A stretch of 64,000 bases of DNA from Methylobacillus methanolivorans (GCF_044751345.1 NZ_JBIWXY010000003.1:124001-188000); one strand, 5' to 3'. Positions 16,304-26,260 are shown, counted from the stretch's first letter. Made by a program: numbers and translations. Notes: a model not told the origin generated them from the letters alone.

Positions 16304-18001
16304 ATGAAATTTGCAGATTTGAACATTGGAGTGCGTTTGGGGATCGGCTTCTCGGTGATTTTGGTGCTGATGGCGATCATGGCCACAGTTGGCTTGACTA
16401 GGATTTCTGCTGTTGGTGCTACCGCTCAAAAGATGGCTGAAGAGGATTTGGTGAAAGAGCGGTTGGCACGTCAGTGGCTGGCGAATGTAAAAGAAAATGG
16501 TGTGCGTACACTTGCTCTTTTGAAGGTGAGCGATCCGGCAACGATTGATCGCTGGAGAAAGAATATTGCCATTACCAATAATGCCAATGATGACCTGATC
16601 AAGCAATTAGGGCCTATGTTGCAAACGCCTGAAGGCAAACAGAAGTTTGACTTGGCTTTGGAAAAACGCAAGCAGTTTGGCGACATCCGAGACAGTATCT
16701 TGGATATGAAAGACAAAAATGTAGATCAAGCTACACTTGATCAAGAGGTGGATCGCCTGTTCATGCCAGCTCGCCAAGCTTATTACGATAGCATGGATGA
16801 TATTGTTGATTTTCAAAGAGAAATTCTTAATTCGGCGAATGCTGATATCCAAAGTGTCAAGTATTCCAGCAGCTTGATCTTGGCCATATTGGCGGTGGTG
16901 TCAATTTTGGTGGGGGCGATGTCCGCCTGGCACCTGGCATTGGGCATCACCCGTCCTTTAGGCAGAGCCGTAGAAGTGGCTGAGACAGTGGCAGCCGGAG
17001 ACTTGACGACTTCTGTTGCTGTGGATTCCAAGGACGAAATCGGTCAGTTGCTTCAGGCATTGAAGAAAATGAATGACAACCTGGCGGGTATTGTCGGTGA
17101 GGTGCGCACGGGTACAGAAACAATTGCCACAGCCTCTTCACAGATCGCCTCGGGTAATCTGGATTTGTCATCTCGTACCGAGGAGCAGGCCAGCTCCCTC
17201 GAGGAGACGGCTTCAGCGATGGAGGAACTTACCTCCACCGTGAAGCAGAATGCAGACAATGCGCAGCAGGCTAATCAACTGGCTGCATCTGCCTCGGGTG
17301 TAGCGGTGCAAGGTGGACAGGTGGTCGAGCAGGTTATTTCTACCATGCAGTCCATCAGTGATTCTTCTAAGCGGATTGCAGATATTATCGGCGTGATCGA
17401 CGGGATTGCTTTCCAGACCAATATTCTTGCATTGAACGCTGCGGTGGAAGCAGCCCGCGCTGGCGAGCAAGGGCGCGGTTTCGCTGTGGTGGCAAGTGAA
17501 GTGCGCAACTTGGCGCAGCGCTCTGCCAATGCTGCCAAGGAAATTAAGAGTTTGATCACAGATTCCGTGGAAAGTGTGGAGGTGGGGAGCAAGTTGGTCG
17601 AGCAGGCTGGAGCGACGATGCGCGAAGTGGTGAACAGCGTGCAACGTGTCACAGATATTGTCAGTGAGATCAGCGCTGCCAGCCATGAGCAGAGCACAGG
17701 CATTGAGCAAGTCAACCAGGCGATTGGCCAGATGGATGAAGTGACACAGCAGAATGCTGCATTGGTGGAAGAGGCGGCAGCGGCTTCGCAGTCGCTACAG
17801 GATCAGGCGGCTAGCCTGGCACAGGCGGTGAGCGTGTTCAAGGTCAGTCATGTCCAGGCTCGGGCAGTAGCACCACGTGCGGTCAGCAAACCTCAATCTG
17901 TTGTTAAGTCTAAAGTCTCTAGGCAAGCCCCGGCTGCAAAGACTGTGGCTCCCGTGATGCCTACAAGTGCAGGCTCCGCAGATGAGTGGGCTGAGTTTTA
18001 G
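16304..18001 (+). CDS. Methyl-accepting chemotaxis protein with CheR-tether pentapeptide
   Basis: Inner-membrane chemoreceptor of 565 residues. The first membrane helix is about residues 9-31 (LGIGFSVILVLMAIMATVGL), followed by a periplasmic four-helix-bundle sensor to about residue 188, the second helix about 190-211 (SLILAILAVVSILVGAMSAW), a HAMP domain, and the long cytoplasmic coiled coil. The signalling hairpin contains GIAFQTNILALNAAVEAARA. It ends in EWAEF, a WxxF pentapeptide resembling the NWETF tail that recruits CheR and CheB. An AAAAGGAGC ribosome site precedes the ATG. The ligand is unknown. The adaptation sites lie in the E/Q/S/T-rich helices. Confidence 0.95.
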   Translation: MKFADLNIGVRLGIGFSVILVLMAIMATVGLTRISAVGATAQKMAEEDLVKERLARQWLANVKENGVRTLALLKVSDPATIDRWRKNIAITNNANDDLIKQLGPMLQTPEGKQKFDLALEKRKQFGDIRDSILDMKDKNVDQATLDQEVDRLFMPARQAYYDSMDDIVDFQREILNSANADIQSVKYSSSLILAILAVVSILVGAMSAWHLALGITRPLGRAVEVAETVAAGDLTTSVAVDSKDEIGQLLQALKKMNDNLAGIVGEVRTGTETIATASSQIASGNLDLSSRTEEQASSLEETASAMEELTSTVKQNADNAQQANQLAASASGVAVQGGQVVEQVISTMQSISDSSKRIADIIGVIDGIAFQTNILALNAAVEAARAGEQGRGFAVVASEVRNLAQRSANAAKEIKSLITDSVESVEVGSKLVEQAGATMREVVNSVQRVTDIVSEISAASHEQSTGIEQVNQAIGQMDEVTQQNAALVEEAAAASQSLQDQAASLAQAVSVFKVSHVQARAVAPRAVSKPQSVVKSKVSRQAPAAKTVAPVMPTSAGSADEWAEF

Positions 18002-18019
18002 GTAGCGGCCCGTTGGCAT

Positions 18020-18054
18020 AAAAAAAGCCGAATCATCATGGTTCGGCTTTTTTA
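18020..18054. terminator. Bidirectional terminator between mcp and adk
   Basis: A-run, arms AAAGCCGAA / TTCGGCTTT around a short loop, then a T-run. The genes converge here and the symmetry suits both directions. Confidence 0.85.
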
Positions 18055-18105
18055 TTAGCGGCAGGTTTGCTTAGGTAGATTATGTACCTAAATTATTTAG
18101 ATGAA

Positions 18106-18762
18106 TTATTTACCTAAGGCTTGCAGTACCTGCGCACGGATATTGCTGACTTCGCCCAGGCCTGTGATACGGACATATTTGGGGGCCTTGGCGCTTGATT
18201 CTGCCGCCCATGTTGAGTAGTAGTCCACCAGTGGCTTGGTCTGGCTGTGGTATACCTCAAGGCGCTTGGCAACAGTTTCTTCCTTGTCATCATCGCGTTG
18301 TACCAGGTCCTCACCAGTGACATCATCCTTGCCTGCAACCTTGGGTGGGTTGAACACCACGTGATAGGTACGACCAGAAGGCAGGTGAGTGCGGCGACCG
18401 CTCATACGCTTGATGATTTCTTCATCAGGCACATCGATTTCAACCACATAGTCGATGTCAACACCGGCTTGCTTCATTGCTTCAGCTTGGGGGATGGTGC
18501 GTGGGAAACCGTCAAACAGGAAACCTTGCTGGCAGTCTGCATCCTTGATGCGCTCTTTGACCAGGCCGATGATCACGTCATCGGGAACCAGGCCGCCGGA
18601 ATCCATATAACGCTTGGCTTCCAGGCCAAGCTGGGTGCCCGCTTTTACCGCGGCGCGCAGCATGTCGCCAGTGGAAATCTGGGGGATGTTGAATGCTTCC
18701 TTGATGAAGGTGGCCTGGGTGCCCTTACCTGCACCTGGTGCGCCTAATAGTATGACTCTCAT
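18106..18762 (-). CDS. adk: Adenylate kinase
   Basis: Interconverts ATP + AMP and 2 ADP, keeping the adenylate pool balanced. The P-loop GAPGAGKGTQ is at residues 7-16, the AMP-binding ISTGDMLRAAVKAG follows, then FDGFPRTIPQAEAM, and the LID domain with GRRTHLPSGRTYH. The LID lacks zinc cysteines, as in other proteobacterial long-form enzymes. The start at 18762 (MRVILLGAPGAG, 218 residues) follows an AGAGGAG site; a longer frame to 18780 is less likely. Confidence 0.97.
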   Translation of the reverse strand: MRVILLGAPGAGKGTQATFIKEAFNIPQISTGDMLRAAVKAGTQLGLEAKRYMDSGGLVPDDVIIGLVKERIKDADCQQGFLFDGFPRTIPQAEAMKQAGVDIDYVVEIDVPDEEIIKRMSGRRTHLPSGRTYHVVFNPPKVAGKDDVTGEDLVQRDDDKEETVAKRLEVYHSQTKPLVDYYSTWAAESSAKAPKYVRITGLGEVSNIRAQVLQALGK

Positions 18763-18803
18763 GTGGTCTCCTCTGTTCAATCCGCGATTATATCAGCCGC
18801 GCT

Positions 18804-19571
18804 TCATGCTGCTAGATAGTTAGCAATCGCAACAAATTCGGCTGGTGAAATATTTTCTGCTCGCAATTGTGGGTCGATGTTGAGCGCTGCAAAACCTGCG
18901 TCATCCAATAGCACCTTCAGGGTGTTGCGTAGAGTCTTGCGGCGTTGGGCAAATGCTGCAGTGACCACTTTCGCAAACAAGGCTTCATCCTTGGCCGGAT
19001 GAGGCAGGGTGGCATAAGGTACAGCACGTACGAATGCCGACTCTACTTTGGGGGCTGGGTCAAAGGCCTCGGGCGGCACTGTGAGCAGGTATTCCATTTG
19101 CAAGCGGTATTGCAACATGACCGACAGCCTGCCGTAAGCGGCGCTGGAAGGCTCTGCCACCATGCGTTCTACCACTTCCTTCTGCAACATGAAGTGCATA
19201 TCGATGATATGCGGCACATTGTCGAGCAGGTGGAACAAGATAGGGGTGGAAATATTGTAAGGCAGATTGCCGACCACGCGCAGGCGTGGGGCGATACTGC
19301 CAAAGTCAAACTTGAGCGCATCGCTGGCATGGATACTAAGCTTGCCTGCGGGGTAATACCCCTGCATCCACTCAATGATGTCGCGGTCTATTTCCACCAC
19401 ATGCAGGTGTTGCAGGCGCTCCAGCAATGGTTTGGTCATGGCCCCCAGGCCCGGGCCTATCTCGACCATGCAATCTTCCGCTTTGGGGGAGATGGCTTCA
19501 ATCAAGCTATTGATAATGGCTTTGTCGGTCAGGAAATTCTGGCCAAAGCGTTTTTTTGCGACGTGTTTCAT
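18804..19571 (-). CDS. rsmA: 16S rRNA dimethyladenosine transferase
   Basis: Dimethylates A1518 and A1519 of 16S rRNA in late 30S assembly; loss confers kasugamycin resistance in E. coli. Signatures are KRFGQNFLTD at the N-terminus, the SAM-binding VEIGPGLGAMT, and the catalytic NLPYNIST. Its 255 residues fit. The ATG overlaps the pdxA TGA by four bases, in the conserved lptD-surA-pdxA-rsmA order. Confidence 0.96.
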   Translation of the reverse strand: MKHVAKKRFGQNFLTDKAIINSLIEAISPKAEDCMVEIGPGLGAMTKPLLERLQHLHVVEIDRDIIEWMQGYYPAGKLSIHASDALKFDFGSIAPRLRVVGNLPYNISTPILFHLLDNVPHIIDMHFMLQKEVVERMVAEPSSAAYGRLSVMLQYRLQMEYLLTVPPEAFDPAPKVESAFVRAVPYATLPHPAKDEALFAKVVTAAFAQRRKTLRNTLKVLLDDAGFAALNIDPQLRAENISPAEFVAIANYLAA

Positions 19572-20566
19572 GATGATTGCTTACTGTGCGTGGCCAGGGT
19601 GATGGCGAGTTGGATCGCGCTGAGCAGGCTGCCGATCTCAATATTCCCTTTGCCTGCAAGGTCAAGGGCTGTACCGTGATCGACGGATGTCCTGATCATG
19701 GGCAGTCCCAGCGTGACATTGACGCCCTCACCAAAGCTGGCATGCTTGAGCACAGGCAGACCTTGGTCGTGGTACATCGCCAGCACGCAATCTCCTTGCG
19801 CCAAATTGTGTTGAGTAAAAAGGGTGTCGGCAGGCAATGGGCCTTTAAGGAGCATGCCTTCGGCGCGCAATTTTTCCAGCACCGGGGTAATGGTGGTGAT
19901 TTCCTCCATCCCTAGATGACCACCTTCACCCGCATGTGGGTTGAGGCCGGTGACCAGGATACGTGGGCTGCGGATGCCGAATTTGTTGATGAGGTCGTGA
20001 TGCAAAATGCGGATAGTGGTTTCCAGGCTGTCTTGTGTGATAGCCTGACTAACTTCAGCTAATGGCAGGTGTGTGGTTGCCAGTGCAACACGTAATTCAC
20101 CACCGACCAGCATCATGACGACTTGCGGTGTGTGGGTATGCTCAGCGAGGAATTCTGTGTGCCCGGTAAACGCAACACCTGCATCGTTGATAACGCCTTT
20201 ATGCACCGGCGCTGTCACCATCGCATCAAATTCGCCTTGCATGCAGCCATTAATCGCACGTTCAAGTGTCTGTAACACATAGGCACCGTTGCGTGTATCC
20301 AACTGACCGGCGATGACCTCGGCAGGGCAGGGTTGATGCAGGACGGTGAGTTGATGCTGTCCCAGGTGGCTAGGCCAGTTCTCAGGCACATAGCGTTGAA
20401 TCTGCAATGGCAACTGCAAGGCCTGGGCACGTGATTCCAAGACATCCTGGTCGGCAATAACAACCAGATGGCATGGCAATGCTTGGCCAGCCAACATGAC
20501 ACAGAGGTCAATCCCGATGCCGGCAGGTTCGCCAGCCGTGATGACGATGCGGGGCAAAGTCTGCAA
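19568..20566 (-). CDS. pdxA: 4-hydroxythreonine-4-phosphate dehydrogenase
   Basis: NAD-dependent step of the DXP-dependent pyridoxal phosphate pathway. Recognised by ITAGEPAGIGIDLC at the N-terminus, TAPVHKGVI, the metal-binding VTGLNPHAGEGGHLG and YHDQGLPVLKH. The 332 residues match the family. Located between surA (8 bases upstream) and rsmA (4-base overlap). Dxs, which supplies the other pathway precursor, is at 40141-41985. Confidence 0.95.
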   Translation of the reverse strand: MQTLPRIVITAGEPAGIGIDLCVMLAGQALPCHLVVIADQDVLESRAQALQLPLQIQRYVPENWPSHLGQHQLTVLHQPCPAEVIAGQLDTRNGAYVLQTLERAINGCMQGEFDAMVTAPVHKGVINDAGVAFTGHTEFLAEHTHTPQVVMMLVGGELRVALATTHLPLAEVSQAITQDSLETTIRILHHDLINKFGIRSPRILVTGLNPHAGEGGHLGMEEITTITPVLEKLRAEGMLLKGPLPADTLFTQHNLAQGDCVLAMYHDQGLPVLKHASFGEGVNVTLGLPMIRTSVDHGTALDLAGKGNIEIGSLLSAIQLAITLATHSKQSS

Positions 20567-20574
20567 TGGCTGGC

Positions 20575-21888
20575 CTAGTATTTGTCTTCCAGGCGATATT
20601 CGACATAGGCGCGATCACGCAACTCGCCCAGCCAATCCTGGAAGGCATCATCGGCCTTGCGCGCGCGGATTTCCTGTCTTGCCTTCATCCGTGCGGATTC
20701 CTGGGTCATGTCCTGTTTACGGCGCTCCATCACCTGCAGGATATGCCAGCCAAACGGGCTGCGCACTGGTTCGCTGATCTGGTTGATGGCAAGGCCATTC
20801 ATCACTTGCTCAAATGCGGGCACGGTGTCGCCAGGGTTTGTCCAGCCCAGGTCGCCGCCATTATTGGCAGAGGCATCTTCTGAATACTGTCGGGCCAGCT
20901 CGGCAAAGTCGGCACCGTGATCCAGCCGCTCCTTGATCGATTTGATCTTCTGCTCTGCTTCCATCTCCGAAACGACTTCGCTCAGCTTGATGAGGATATG
21001 GCGAACATGGGTCTGATCCACGACCAGTGGTGAGCTACCGCCGCGGCGATTGAGCAGCTTCAGGATGTGGTAGCCATTTGGGCTACGCAATATTGGGGAG
21101 AATTGACCTGGTTGCAGGCCTTGTAAGGCATCCGTAAACAAGGCTGGTAGCTGGGCGGATGTTTTCCAGCCCAATACACCACCTTCGAGTGCATTCGGAG
21201 CATCCGAGTAACCTGCCGAGATTTGGGCGAAATCTGCACCCCCCTGCAATTCTTTCAAGGCGGTTTCCGCCTTGGCCTTGAGCTTTTGCAATTCCTCCGG
21301 CGTACCTTCTTCCGGTGCACGCACCAAGATGTGGGCTACCTCGAATTCGTCCTTGATATCGTTGCGAGAGGACTGTGTGGTAAGGAAGTTGTCGATTTCT
21401 GACTCAGTGACATTGACGCGGTTATCAACTTCACGCTCGCGCAAGCGGGCCAGAATGATCTCGTTACGGATATCTTCCCTGAATTTGCGATAAGGAATGC
21501 CCTCGGCTTCAAGCGCTTTGCGGAATTCGCCAGTGCTGAGCTTGTTCTGTTCGGCAATCCGTTCAATAGTCTTGTCGAGCTGCGCGTCATCTACGCGCAG
21601 GCCTGTCTGCGTTGCATATTGCAATTGCAGCCTGTCGTTGATCAAGCGCTCCAGAATCTGTTTTTGCAGCACTTCGCGCGGGGGGAGCTGCGTGCCTTGT
21701 TTTTCCAGTTGGGCAGTCACGGTCTGGATACGGTCATTGAGCTCTTTTTCAGTAATGACGCCTTGGTCAACAATGGCGACAATACGATCCATCTTGGCAA
21801 TGTCTGCTGCCATGGCGGAGATGCTGGAAAACAAAAACAGGGCCAGCAGGCCATGCTTGGCGATAGTCTTGAAAACGTGATTGTGCAT
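20575..21888 (-). CDS. surA: Periplasmic chaperone/peptidyl-prolyl isomerase SurA
   Basis: Escorts unfolded outer-membrane proteins such as LptD across the periplasm. The signal peptide LLALFLFSSISAMAAD is followed by the N-terminal chaperone helices (IVAIVDQGVITEKELNDRI). Two parvulin domains follow, approximately 175-280 (VAHILVRAPEEG) and 290-390 (VRHILIKLSEVV), and a C-terminal helix. At 437 residues it is standard. It lies 7 bases downstream of lptD, encoding one of its main substrates. Confidence 0.95.
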   Translation of the reverse strand: MHNHVFKTIAKHGLLALFLFSSISAMAADIAKMDRIVAIVDQGVITEKELNDRIQTVTAQLEKQGTQLPPREVLQKQILERLINDRLQLQYATQTGLRVDDAQLDKTIERIAEQNKLSTGEFRKALEAEGIPYRKFREDIRNEIILARLREREVDNRVNVTESEIDNFLTTQSSRNDIKDEFEVAHILVRAPEEGTPEELQKLKAKAETALKELQGGADFAQISAGYSDAPNALEGGVLGWKTSAQLPALFTDALQGLQPGQFSPILRSPNGYHILKLLNRRGGSSPLVVDQTHVRHILIKLSEVVSEMEAEQKIKSIKERLDHGADFAELARQYSEDASANNGGDLGWTNPGDTVPAFEQVMNGLAINQISEPVRSPFGWHILQVMERRKQDMTQESARMKARQEIRARKADDAFQDWLGELRDRAYVEYRLEDKY

Positions 21889-21895
21889 AAGATGA

Positions 21896-24307
21896 TTACT
21901 GGTAGGAATCCGGGATCAGGCTGGAGCTAGTATAGCCGGGAATGGCGCGGTTAAGAAGTTTGAGCGGGTTCTGGCCGATAGAGGCCAGACCTCCCAGCTC
22001 AAGCTGGAAATAGAGTGCATAGTTGGCATCTGCGGTCGCGGTGGAAACACGTTGCATGACGGCTCTGGCTTGCCAGCAATCGGCGTCATACTCTAGGCCG
22101 GCAATCCCTTCAATCGGTTGGTTCTCGCGCAGCGAATAGTTCCAGCGCCCAAGTCCATACCAACCCTTGCCCAGGGGCCATTGGCCGGAGATATTGATTT
22201 GCTCCAGGCGATCTTCGGTGTAGCGGTAGCCAAGGTTGAGCGTCTTGCCGGGCTCGGGGTTGTAGCGTGCGCTGATGTTGTTACGCACATAGACATTACG
22301 GTCCGTGTTGTACTGACCAAAGATATCAATGTTCCAGTTGTTGAGCAGGCGGGCAGTGATTTCTCCGATGATGTCGGAAGTATCGCCAGAACGTGGATTC
22401 ACACCGGGGAGATAGACTTTTTCATCTGCAAAGTAATAGCGCTGCCCCACGGTGACAGCCAAGCGCTGTTCACCCGTCTTCTTGCTGATCATGCGGCTGG
22501 TGAAAGCCATCGTCAACTGGTTGGCATTGTTAATGCGATCCTGGCCGGTAAACTGGTTTTCCAGGAACAGCGAGCCCATGTTCAAGTCAGCTTGGCTGGA
22601 GTCGTAGACCGGCAGCAGCGATTGATCACGGTAAGGGATATAGACGTAGTAAAGCCTTGGCTCCAGTGTCTGCGTGTAACGGTTCTTGACGATGCGTACG
22701 TCGCGATCGAAGTAGAGGCCGCTGTCTATACTGAATATTGGCAGGGTGCGGCTTTGCGATTGATATTCGTCCTGCGATGTAATAATGCCGTTGCTATCCC
22801 TGATGGTAAACGCGCCATTATCAACTTCATATTTTGTGTAATGCAGGCCTAACTTTGGTGTGATGTAACCGTAAGGTTGTGCCATCGGTAGGCTGATGCT
22901 GGGGTAGGCGACCAGTCGTTTGCCAGTCACCAGTGTGTCCAGAGTGCCGCCACTCAAGGTGGATTGAGTGCTGATGGCATTGCTGTTGCGGTCAAAATTT
23001 GCCCACTGTGTCAGTAGCTTGACATCAAATGGCCCCCATTCGTCATTGCCGGTCAATGTGAGTTGCGGCAGGCGTTGCAGAGGATAGTTGAGTCCATCCA
23101 GTGTCTGGAACTTTTGCACCAGTGCATTGAACGTCCAGTTTTCATCAGCGTAGTTCACGTACGCTTGTTGCGGCAGGTTCACCCGGCTGGTGGTGACAAT
23201 GCGGGTGGACATTTCGGAGAAGTATTTATCGTCCGAGACTTTTTCCAGGTTGTATGCCGCAGTCCAACCATTGTGGAAGTTATGCAGGTGAGCAAACTTG
23301 GCGTAGTAGCGGTTATCGCCGGTACTGGTGTCGCTAGGCAAATACTCTAGATTGGCAGTCCCTTGGTAGTCTTCGTTCAGGTAGCGGAATTCGCCTTGGT
23401 ATTGCATACCACGCTTACTCAGAAAGCGTGTGCCTATGGTGGCATCCATGTCAGGTGCAATATTCCAATAGAACGGTACCAGGAATTCGAAACCGCTACG
23501 GCTGGTGGTGCCCCAGGTGGGAGCTAGAAAGCCAGATTTTCGCTGGTTCAGGAATGAGAAGTTGACCCAGGGTGTCCATAAAATAGGCACTCCCTGAAAT
23601 TCCACACGTGCGTTACGTGCAGTACCTGTTTTAGTGTAATCATCCAGCTCCAGCTCCTTGGCGCGAATGTACCAATCGTCGGAGCCTACCTCACATGTTG
23701 TATAGCGTGCGCTCTTGAGGCGTTTGCGATCAGGACCTTCAAATACGACGCCCTTTGCATCGCCGCGTGAGGCACCTTGCTTGCGGCTCAGGCCAGGCGC
23801 ATAGCCGCTGTCTTCAATGTTTTGCTGCGTTAATGGGGTGGTATTGTTGCTGTTGTAGATCAGGTTGTCATTGTCCTGGCGCTGGTTGCCTGTGGTGCCG
23901 AATTGCGGCAGGTTGGCAAATTGCGAATCCAGCTCGAAAGTCGGGTTTTTCATTTCCCCGATGCTTTCTGATGGTTTCATGCGCAGCTCGGGGCCTTTGA
24001 TACGACCTCCCTTGGTTTCCAAGCGCGCGTTGCCAATAACGTGCAACTCCTCATTCTGCACATCATATTCTATGGTGTCGCCATGCACTTCCTGTGCACC
24101 TGTGGTCAGTGAGGCATTGCCTATGGATTTAAGCTTGCGATCCAGATAAACCTGTACCTTGTCGCCTTCAATAATGATGGCATCAGGATCTGGCAGGTTT
24201 TCAGATGGGGTGCTGCTGGCATCTGTTTCTGGGGCGTCTTCGGCGTACGCTTGACCTAGTCCCAGGCAAACAAGCGCGACAAGAAAAGTGATGGGGCGAA
24301 TTTTCAC
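21896..24307 (-). CDS. lptD: LPS-assembly outer membrane protein LptD
   Basis: Beta-barrel that inserts lipopolysaccharide into the outer leaflet with LptE. A signal peptide ending AYAED is followed by the OstA/LptA-like periplasmic domain (VHGDTIEYDVQNEELHVIG, VIGNARLETKGGRI), then a long aromatic-rich barrel. The 803 residues fit. The initiation codon is GTG at 24307 and no strong ribosome site is visible, suggesting modest translation. The gene is divergent from amgK-murU, an association also known from pseudomonads. Confidence 0.95.
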   Translation of the reverse strand: MKIRPITFLVALVCLGLGQAYAEDAPETDASSTPSENLPDPDAIIIEGDKVQVYLDRKLKSIGNASLTTGAQEVHGDTIEYDVQNEELHVIGNARLETKGGRIKGPELRMKPSESIGEMKNPTFELDSQFANLPQFGTTGNQRQDNDNLIYNSNNTTPLTQQNIEDSGYAPGLSRKQGASRGDAKGVVFEGPDRKRLKSARYTTCEVGSDDWYIRAKELELDDYTKTGTARNARVEFQGVPILWTPWVNFSFLNQRKSGFLAPTWGTTSRSGFEFLVPFYWNIAPDMDATIGTRFLSKRGMQYQGEFRYLNEDYQGTANLEYLPSDTSTGDNRYYAKFAHLHNFHNGWTAAYNLEKVSDDKYFSEMSTRIVTTSRVNLPQQAYVNYADENWTFNALVQKFQTLDGLNYPLQRLPQLTLTGNDEWGPFDVKLLTQWANFDRNSNAISTQSTLSGGTLDTLVTGKRLVAYPSISLPMAQPYGYITPKLGLHYTKYEVDNGAFTIRDSNGIITSQDEYQSQSRTLPIFSIDSGLYFDRDVRIVKNRYTQTLEPRLYYVYIPYRDQSLLPVYDSSQADLNMGSLFLENQFTGQDRINNANQLTMAFTSRMISKKTGEQRLAVTVGQRYYFADEKVYLPGVNPRSGDTSDIIGEITARLLNNWNIDIFGQYNTDRNVYVRNNISARYNPEPGKTLNLGYRYTEDRLEQINISGQWPLGKGWYGLGRWNYSLRENQPIEGIAGLEYDADCWQARAVMQRVSTATADANYALYFQLELGGLASIGQNPLKLLNRAIPGYTSSSLIPDSYQ

Positions 24308-24524
24308 AATGATTCAGTGGTGAGGAGGCTTAAGAAAGCGCGTGTTTGTTTTATGGGTGATAAAATCGCATAATTTGCTGCTTTAGGCAATCCATAAATC
24401 GTGCGAAGGATTGCTTTGTGGCTGAATTAAAAGGAAGTTTAAATTTTCCGGCATGTTGTAAATGTGCCTGGTTTTCATTTTGTACGATCACAAAGTGATC
24501 GCATATTTCTAGGATAAATCGTTC
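24308..24524. promoter_or_regulatory. Divergent control region of lptD and amgK
   Basis: 217 bases between two divergent genes that both start with GTG. It must hold promoters for both, but no motif stands out convincingly to the eye. Confidence 0.4.
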
Positions 24525-25520
24525 GTGTCGCGTCTTGATCAATTGAATGATTGGCTCGCCCAGGTCTTGCAGGGCAAATCTCATCATCTGACTACAGCTT
24601 CTGCCGATGCCAGTTTCCGGCGTTATTTTCGTGTCCACCTAGCCGATGGCACTACCCTGATCGCCATGGATGCACCTCCTCCGCAGGAGGATTGCGCCCC
24701 ATTCGTCAAGGTGGCGGCCTTGTTCCAGGAGGCTGGCTTGAATGTACCGAATATCCTGGCACAAGATTTGGAGCATGGCTTCCTGCTGTTGAGTGATCTC
24801 GGAACACAGACTTTCCTCGATGTGCTGAACGAGGATAACGCTGATGCCTTGTTCCGCGATGCGATTGACGCGCTGGTTACCTGGCAACTTGCCAGCAAGC
24901 CCGGGGTATTGCCTGTATACGACGAGGCCTTGTTGCGACGTGAGTTGGCTCTGTTTCCGGATTGGTATATCGCGCGCCACCTGAATATCGAACTTAACGA
25001 TACACAACGCAATGTGCTGGAGAATGCGTTTAGCACGATTGTGCGGTACAACCTGGCCCAGCCATCGGTGTATGTCCATCGCGACTATATGCCGCGCAAC
25101 CTGATGGTCAGTACGCCTTCTCCTGGCATTCTGGATTTCCAGGATGCGGTCTATGGCCCAATCAGTTATGACGTGGCATCGCTGTTCAAGGATGCTTTCA
25201 TCAGCTGGAAAGAGGAGCGGGTGCTGGATGGCGTGATTCGCTATTGGGAAAAGGCGCGCAAAGCTGGCTTGCCTGTGGCTGCTGATTTTGGCGATTTTTA
25301 CCGTGACTTTGAATGGATGGGGCTGCAGCGTCATCTCAAGGTGTTGGGTATCTTTGCCCGCATTAATTATCGTGATGGCAAACCTAAATATCTGGCGGAT
25401 ACCCCGCGCTTCATGAACTATGTGCGCGCTGTCTGTGTCCGTTATGGTGAGTTGAAGCCGTTGCTACGCTTGCTGGATGAGTTGGAAAAGCGCGAGTCGC
25501 AATTCGGCTATACCTTCTAA
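24525..25520 (+). CDS. amgK: N-acetylmuramate/N-acetylglucosamine kinase AmgK
   Basis: Anomeric sugar kinase of the aminoglycoside phosphotransferase fold that phosphorylates recycled MurNAc at C1. The catalytic loop is VHRDYMPRNLM (HxDxxxxN), followed by the metal-binding LDFQDAVYGP. The GTG at 24525 is used as start (SRLDQLNDWLAQVL follows), with AGGA 10 bases upstream. It is directly followed by murU; together they bypass de novo UDP-MurNAc synthesis and, in Pseudomonas, underlie intrinsic fosfomycin tolerance. Confidence 0.9.
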   Translation: MSRLDQLNDWLAQVLQGKSHHLTTASADASFRRYFRVHLADGTTLIAMDAPPPQEDCAPFVKVAALFQEAGLNVPNILAQDLEHGFLLLSDLGTQTFLDVLNEDNADALFRDAIDALVTWQLASKPGVLPVYDEALLRRELALFPDWYIARHLNIELNDTQRNVLENAFSTIVRYNLAQPSVYVHRDYMPRNLMVSTPSPGILDFQDAVYGPISYDVASLFKDAFISWKEERVLDGVIRYWEKARKAGLPVAADFGDFYRDFEWMGLQRHLKVLGIFARINYRDGKPKYLADTPRFMNYVRAVCVRYGELKPLLRLLDELEKRESQFGYTF

Positions 25521-25533
25521 GGAGGACTTTGCC

Positions 25534-26229
25534 TTGAAAGCCATGATTCTTGCCGCAGGCCGTGGTGAACGCATGCGGCCATTGACCGATGTGACTCCCA
25601 AGCCTTTGTTGCAGGTAGGCGGCAAGCCGCTGATCGTCTGGCATCTTGAGCGATTGGCAGCGGCTGGTTTTAAGGAGGTGGTGATCAACCATGCACACCT
25701 CGGGCAGCAGATTGAAGATGCGCTTGGCGATGGTGCACGTTGGGGTATTGCCATTCAATATTCCCCGGAAAAGGTCGCGCTGGAAACTGCAGGCGGCATA
25801 GCCAATGCATTGCCTTTACTGGGCGATCAACCGTTCCTCGTGGTCAATGGCGATGTGTTTGCCGATATTGATTTCGCGCAGATGCGCGATGGTTTGCAAA
25901 CAGGGCAGTTAGCATATCTGGCACTGGTGGATAACCCGCCACAACATGCCCATGGCGATTTTGCACTGGATGACGGCAAATTACTGCTGGATGGTCAGCA
26001 GCGCCTCACATTCTCCGGGGTTGCGGTTTATGATCCAGCCTTGTTCAAGGGTGTGTTGAGAGGTGATGTGGCTAAGTTGGCACCTTTGCTCAAAGAGGCG
26101 ATTATGCGGGAGCAAGCGTCGGCTTTTCATCACCAGGGCGTATGGCATGATATTGGCACGCCGGAGCGCCTCAGGAGCCTGGATCAACAGTTGACATCAG
26201 CAGTTGAGCCAGGCGTGACTAAATATTAA
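25534..26229 (+). CDS. murU: N-acetylmuramate alpha-1-phosphate uridylyltransferase MurU
   Basis: Couples MurNAc-1-phosphate to UTP to give UDP-MurNAc. The nucleotidyltransferase signature is ILAAGRGERMRPLTDVTPKP, with the sugar-site ETAGGI and NGDVFADI motifs. The TTG at 25534 (MKAMILAAGRG, 231 residues) is placed ideally behind GGAGGA at 25521-25526; an ATG at 25543 lies too far, and a longer ATG frame from 25477 overlaps amgK. Operon partner of amgK with a 13-base gap. Confidence 0.92.
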   Translation: MKAMILAAGRGERMRPLTDVTPKPLLQVGGKPLIVWHLERLAAAGFKEVVINHAHLGQQIEDALGDGARWGIAIQYSPEKVALETAGGIANALPLLGDQPFLVVNGDVFADIDFAQMRDGLQTGQLAYLALVDNPPQHAHGDFALDDGKLLLDGQQRLTFSGVAVYDPALFKGVLRGDVAKLAPLLKEAIMREQASAFHHQGVWHDIGTPERLRSLDQQLTSAVEPGVTKY

Positions 26230-26260
26230 TCCTCCTCATGGAGTGCTCGAACAGGGCTAG

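Noticed and set aside
22118..22852. 244-codon plus-strand frame in lptD
   Set aside because: Antisense shadow; lptD is supported over its whole length.
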